Program-made: the position numbers and the translations under genes
DNA from: an uncultured Clostridia bacterium
GTDB lineage: Bacteria > Bacillota > Clostridia > Christensenellales > Borkfalkiaceae
DNA: 14,670 nt
Direction of reading: 5' to 3'
NCBI GenBank assembly: GCA_945834965.1
Contig: CAMAHZ010000010.1
Coordinates: 1-14,670, forward strand
In this document: positions 11,610 to 14,670 of the stretch, in pieces
Layout of the letters: each line of letters starts with the position of its first letter
Position numbering within the stretch: position 1 is the first letter of the stretch
The notes under the pieces: generated by a model
Database searches by the model: none
Told to the model about the DNA's origin: nothing
The model's input: only the letters and a program-made list of their open reading frames with translations

Positions 11610-12488
11610 ATGGCATTACGAGACCAGCCCTATATACCGCTTTACGTTAAGGACTTTACCAGCGACGAAAAGCTAAGGATGTGCAGCCCGTCAGCCGTAG
11701 GCGTTTATATTTTCCTTATGTGCATACTACACAGGGAACGGGAGTACGGGAAGCTACAGCTACGCCAAAGTTTTGTATATACAAAAGGCAATACAAACGC
11801 CATACAAAACCCTATACAAAAAACGCAGAGCAAAGAAAATTTGTATTTGCAGTTTGCCGAGAACTTAGCGAAACAGATGCCATTTAAGGCGGACGCAATA
11901 CTATTAGCACTTCTTGAACTTGACTACTACGGCGTTATTCGACTTGAAGGCGACACCCTTTGCCAGCCGCGCATGGTAAGAGACGGCGCGATAAGCGAAA
12001 CACGCAGAAAATCAGTAAATAAGCGTTGGAACGAAAGCGAAGACGCGGAAAGCGGCAACGCTTTTGTATATACAAAACCAAATACAAAAGTAGATACAAA
12101 CAGCGATACAAACGCATTACAAAATACAGAATATGAAAATGCAAATGAAAATAATATAAATAGTAGTGAAGAAAAAGAGGTCAAGGGGAAAAGGAAACCA
12201 GCCTTTCAGCCGCCGACGCTTGAAGCCGTTATGGAGTACGCGAAAGAGCGAGGGAACAAAATAGACCCTATAGCCTTCTTTGACTTCTACGAAGCTAACG
12301 GCTGGGTACAGGGTAAGCAGGGAAAGCCGCTTAAGGATTGGAAAGCAGCCGTAAGATATTGGGAACGTACAGGAATAAACGGAAGTAACGATGGAAGACA
12401 AACAGGAACAGCAGCAGCCCAGAAGGGTGGACTTACAGAGGTTCGGAGCGATACTCCAGCAAAGGCGACCCGTCACACGACGCTTTAG
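11610..12488 (+). CDS. Replication initiator-like protein (lambda O analogue)
   Basis: A 292-aa protein. The N-terminal ~140 residues (MALRDQPYIPLYVKDFTSDE, then CSPSAVGVYIFLMCILHRE, FAENLAKQMPFKADAILLAL, YYGVIRLEG, RMVRDGAISETRRKSVNKRW) are the winged-helix N-domain of phage replisome organisers. The C-terminal part (AVMEYAKERGNKIDPIAFFD, FYEANGWVQGKQGKPLKDWK, AAVRYWER) is the module often found at the end of such proteins, a likely partner-binding segment. Between them, residues 54-79 and 151-173 are Asn/Thr tetrads encoded by the iterons. The start at 11610 is chosen over 11538 because homologous sequence begins there and it has the ATTATGG context; the earlier ATG would overlap the previous gene and include the hairpin. 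It overlaps the helicase loader gene by 98 bp. Confidence 0.8.
   Translation: MALRDQPYIPLYVKDFTSDEKLRMCSPSAVGVYIFLMCILHREREYGKLQLRQSFVYTKGNTNAIQNPIQKTQSKENLYLQFAENLAKQMPFKADAILLALLELDYYGVIRLEGDTLCQPRMVRDGAISETRRKSVNKRWNESEDAESGNAFVYTKPNTKVDTNSDTNALQNTEYENANENNINSSEEKEVKGKRKPAFQPPTLEAVMEYAKERGNKIDPIAFFDFYEANGWVQGKQGKPLKDWKAAVRYWERTGINGSNDGRQTGTAAAQKGGLTEVRSDTPAKATRHTTL
11771..11846. repeat. Iteron cluster 1 inside initiator gene
   Basis: A perfect 16-bp palindrome TTTTGTATATACAAAA (11771-11786) is followed by ATACAAA copies beginning at 11791, 11802 and 11814, and an inverted TTTGTAT at 11840-11846. Counting the copy in the palindrome (11779), spacing is 12, 11 and 12 bp, close to one helical turn. 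Candidate initiator-binding sites. Confidence 0.7.
12062..12130. repeat. Iteron cluster 2 inside initiator gene
   Basis: The same palindrome TTTTGTATATACAAAA (12062-12077) is followed by ATACAAA copies at 12082, 12094 and 12106 and degenerate copies at 12117 and 12124. Spacing of the first four is exactly 12 bp, counting the copy within the palindrome (12070). It repeats cluster 1 about 290 bp downstream and leads into an AT-rich stretch. Confidence 0.75.
12116..12180. other. AT-rich stretch, candidate unwinding element of origin
   Basis: Of 65 bases 51 are A or T, with purine-rich runs on the plus strand, directly after iteron cluster 2. Iterons followed by an AT-rich unwinding region inside the initiator gene is the layout of lambda ori in gene O. 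Origin function is inferred from layout only. Confidence 0.5.
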
Positions 12489-13077
12489 CATTGACGCGAA
12501 CCACTACGCGGCGGACGTACCCGAAATGCTTAAGCTTTGCTATAAGGCGGAAGTAGAACGCAGGGGGCGCACCTTCCAAGACGACGAAGCGACCAACCAG
12601 CACGTAGCCAAAGTAGCGAAGTGGTTAGTAGGCGGAAGCTGGAAGCCGGGCTTATTCCTATACGGCGCACCAGGAAACGGCAAAAGCACTATGGCGAGCG
12701 CAGCAAGGCAGCTAATAAACATGCTGTACGGTAACGAATACAGGTACGAAGACAGGAAGGGCGTTTATTGCGTTTCAGCTTTGGAGCTTGCATCCGTAGC
12801 GAAGGAAGACAACAAGCAGCGTATGCAGATTTTCAAGACTACGGAGCTTTTACACATTGACGACGTAGGCACAGAACCTGCCAGCGTGAAGGTTTGGGGA
12901 AACGAGGTTAGCCCGTTAGTGGAAATACTCTACAGCCGTTACGACAGACTTCTATACACCGTTATTACTTCCAACCTAAGCGACGAAGATATACTACCGC
13001 GTTACGGCGTGAGAATAGCAGACAGATTTAGGGAGATGTTCGATTTTTTAAGTTTTGACAATAAAAGCTACAGATAG
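12391..13077 (+). CDS. DnaC-type helicase-loader ATPase (lambda P analogue by role)
   Basis: A 228-aa AAA+ protein. It has Walker A GAPGNGKST (92-100), Walker B LLHIDDVG (153-160), a TSN sensor-1 (193-195) and an R-rich box VII (RYGVRIADRFREMF, residues 204-217), the arrangement seen in DnaC/DnaI/IstB-type loaders. Residues 1-80 carry the segment expected to contact the helicase (KLCYKAEVERRGRTFQDDEA). It would load a host or phage DnaB-type hexamer at the origin; no helicase or primase gene is in this window, so host DnaB may be used. Its 5' end overlaps the initiator gene by 98 bp in another frame, typical of an initiator-loader pair. Confidence 0.88.
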   Translation: MEDKQEQQQPRRVDLQRFGAILQQRRPVTRRFSIDANHYAADVPEMLKLCYKAEVERRGRTFQDDEATNQHVAKVAKWLVGGSWKPGLFLYGAPGNGKSTMASAARQLINMLYGNEYRYEDRKGVYCVSALELASVAKEDNKQRMQIFKTTELLHIDDVGTEPASVKVWGNEVSPLVEILYSRYDRLLYTVITSNLSDEDILPRYGVRIADRFREMFDFLSFDNKSYR

Positions 13078-13081
13078 CAGA

Positions 13082-13726
13082 ATGGAAAAATACAAAGTTT
13101 ATATTTCGGGCATGATGACAGGGTTAAGCCCGAAGGAATACGAACCCATGTTCAACGCAGCAGAAACCGACCTAAAGGCTAAAGGCTACGACGTGGTAAA
13201 CCCTTTGCAGATTGCGGCAAGGCTACAGGCGGAACACCCGGAAGAGTTAGACCCGAAGCGGCACAGCAAAGAGGAAATATGGCGGACACACCTAAAAGCG
13301 GATATTCGGGAGCTTATGAAGTGTAGCGCAGTCTTCATGCTTGCAAATTGGGAGCGTAGCGAAGGCGCGACGCTTGAACACAAAATAGCCGAAGGATTAA
13401 GGCTACCTATTCATTACGAAGTAGAACCCCAGCACAGAGACATCAAGGAAGCAATAGAAGCGGCTATGGGCGTACCATTCCGCATTATTGCCACCGACAG
13501 CAGAAACCGCTGGCACGTTTACGCCCGAATAATTTACGCGCACCATTGCAAAAAGGACGGCGACAATACGCAGCAGATAGCGATCGAGATTAAGCACGAC
13601 GAAAGCAGTATTAGCTACTACCTTCGCCACTACGATACGGAATACAAGTATAACAGGGAGTTCAGAAAAGCAGCCGAAAAGGTTGCAACGATGCTAAGCA
13701 ATAAACTAAGCACCAGCGAACAATAA
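13082..13726 (+). CDS. DUF4406 protein fused to DnaA domain IV-like HTH
   Basis: A 214-aa protein. Residues 1-113 match DUF4406, a Rossmann-like fold related to nucleoside 2-deoxyribosyltransferases: KVYISGMMTGL, then GYDVVNPL, then CSAVFMLANWERSEGATLEH, with the E of SEGA as a likely active-site residue. Residues about 126-205 look like the DnaA C-terminal DNA-binding domain: MGVPFRIIATDSRNRWHVYA, then RIIYAHH, TQQIAIEIKHDESSISYYLR and HYDTEY. The spacing of ...VYAR...I..I..D.SS...Y.. parallels ...VARP...EIG..GGRDHTTV.H. The start at 13082, after a 4-bp gap, is preferred over 13055, which would overlap the loader gene. DUF4406 enzymes are thought to act on nucleotides. Confidence 0.75.
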   Translation: MEKYKVYISGMMTGLSPKEYEPMFNAAETDLKAKGYDVVNPLQIAARLQAEHPEELDPKRHSKEEIWRTHLKADIRELMKCSAVFMLANWERSEGATLEHKIAEGLRLPIHYEVEPQHRDIKEAIEAAMGVPFRIIATDSRNRWHVYARIIYAHHCKKDGDNTQQIAIEIKHDESSISYYLRHYDTEYKYNREFRKAAEKVATMLSNKLSTSEQ

Positions 13727-13760
13727 AAACGAAGGTTCAACAACTATAGGCGACACAGAT

Positions 13761-14670
13761 ATGAAGATAGGGCTTTTAGACGTGGACGGGCATAATTTCC
13801 CAAACTTTGCACTTCTTAAGATTGCAGGTTACTATAAGCAAGTGGGGGGGGGTAAAATACGAAATGGTAATGCCGTTTGAGGAATACGACAAAGTATTTG
13901 CTTCTAAGGTTTTTACGTTTACGGAAGACTTCAACCCTTACGAAATAAACGCCAAAGAAATAATAAAGGGCGGAACGGGCTACGACATAAAAAGCAAGTT
14001 ACCGAACGAGATAGAAAAAAGCACGGTTATTGATTATTCAATATACCCGAAATATAACTTTTCACTACAACGCTTTTCCGACGGCTGTATTAGGAATTGC
14101 CCGTTTTGCTTAGTGAGAGAGAAGGAAGGATATATAAAGCCCGTAGAGCCTGTAGAACTTAACCCACGAAGCGAATATATTTACGTATTAGATAACAATT
14201 TTTTCGCCAACCCGGAATGGAGAAGCGCGGTTAAATACCTACAGGAAAAGAAGCAGCCCGTTATGTTAAGCGGCGTAGATGTAAGGATCATGGACGAAGA
14301 ACAGGCTTACGCGCTAAATACATTGAAATTGAAAAGCGGCGTACATATAGCATGGGATTTACCAAAAATAGACCTTACGGAAAGGATACAGGCTATGGTA
14401 AAACACGTTAAGGCGTGGAAAATAACCTGCTACGTTTTGGTAGGCTTTAATTCTACCTTAGAAGAAGACCTTAGCAGAATATACACGCTTAGACGTTTGG
14501 GAATAAAACCGTTCGTTCAGCCTTACAGAGATTACGAAAACAAGAGAAAGCCGAAGCAGTACGAAAAAGACTTAGCACGCTGGGCAAACCGTTCATGGCT
14601 TCTAAAAAGCATGGATTTTGAAGACTACAGCCCACGTAAAGGCTTTAAGTGTGGAAGCTACCTAAAATAA
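13761..14670 (+). CDS. Radical SAM enzyme, frame broken at a G9 tract
   Basis: Two frames together make one family-typical protein. The ATG at 13761 starts MKIGLLDVDGHNFPNFALLK and IAGYYKQV, then runs into nine Gs (13844-13852) and stops at 13878. The other frame continues without break from the Gs (VKYEMVMPFEEYDKVFASKV, FTFTEDF...) to the stop at 14670. With eight Gs the frame is open and encodes 302 aa. The first part resembles the N-terminus of phage radical SAM proteins with a B12-binding-like domain. The CxxxCxxC iron-sulfur motif, CIRNCPFC, is encoded at 14086-14109. The substrate is unknown. As assembled the gene yields a 39-aa fragment unless slippage or a frameshift occurs. An internal start at ATG 13864 could also make a truncated protein. 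Confidence 0.75.
13844..13852 (+). repeat. G9 homopolymer in radical SAM gene
   Basis: Nine consecutive Gs follow codons AAG CAA GT. Eight would keep the gene in frame; nine shift it. It may be a slippage-prone (phase-variable) site, an assembly error or an inactivating mutation. Confidence 0.8.

Noticed and set aside
11771..12130. CRISPR array
   Set aside because: Units are 7-8 bp at 11-12 bp spacing inside a coding region, with no spacers of usable length and no cas genes.

Overview
The window looks like the left (lysogeny, recombination and replication) half of a temperate phage or prophage of a Bacteroidales host (Bacteroides or Parabacteroides type). Four things point to the host. The best promoter candidates match the Bacteroidetes pattern (-33 TTTG, -7 TAnnTTTG). 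Start codons lack Shine-Dalgarno sequences. The one lipoprotein carries acidic export-signal-like residues after its lipobox Cys. Many gene families are ones I recognise from Bacteroides phages. No structural, packaging or lysis genes are present, so those modules must lie outside.

Layout. Positions 1-193 hold hairpins, one a good rightward terminator, and direct repeats that touch the end of the integrase gene; this is where an attachment site would be expected. Positions 194-2003 (minus strand) are a tightly overlapping operon: a 64-aa protein, a 104-aa HTH-like protein and a tyrosine integrase. Positions 2183-3081 (minus strand) hold a lipocalin-like lipoprotein and a CI-like HTH repressor, probably co-transcribed and therefore likely expressed in the lysogen. 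Positions 3082-3286 are the control region, with a strong rightward promoter, a leftward promoter candidate and a palindromic operator candidate between them.

Rightward early operon (3287-14670). Small early proteins come first, among them a Cro-like HTH, a LuxR-type HTH protein, a membrane zinc-ribbon protein and a DUF3853 excisionase-like protein. A recombination module follows: an SbcC/Rad50-like ATPase, a RecT-like annealing protein and a WalJ/YycJ-type metallo-beta-lactamase nuclease candidate. Then come a winged-helix-like protein, a coiled-coil protein and a 249-aa protein. The replication module is an initiator-like protein with iterons inside its own gene, a DnaC-type helicase loader, and a DUF4406 protein whose C-terminus resembles DnaA domain IV. 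A radical SAM gene with its reading frame broken at a run of nine Gs ends the window.

The most interesting signals are: (1) two clusters of about 12-bp-spaced ATACAAA iterons, each headed by the same 16-bp palindrome, inside the initiator gene and followed by an AT-rich stretch, as in lambda gene O/ori; (2) a GCTATATG start-codon context shared by seven early genes on both strands; (3) an A-depleted, codon-atypical 78-bp cassette inside the 258-aa gene that looks like a variable region; (4) the G9 tract that splits the radical SAM gene; and (5) the DUF4406-DnaA-like fusion.
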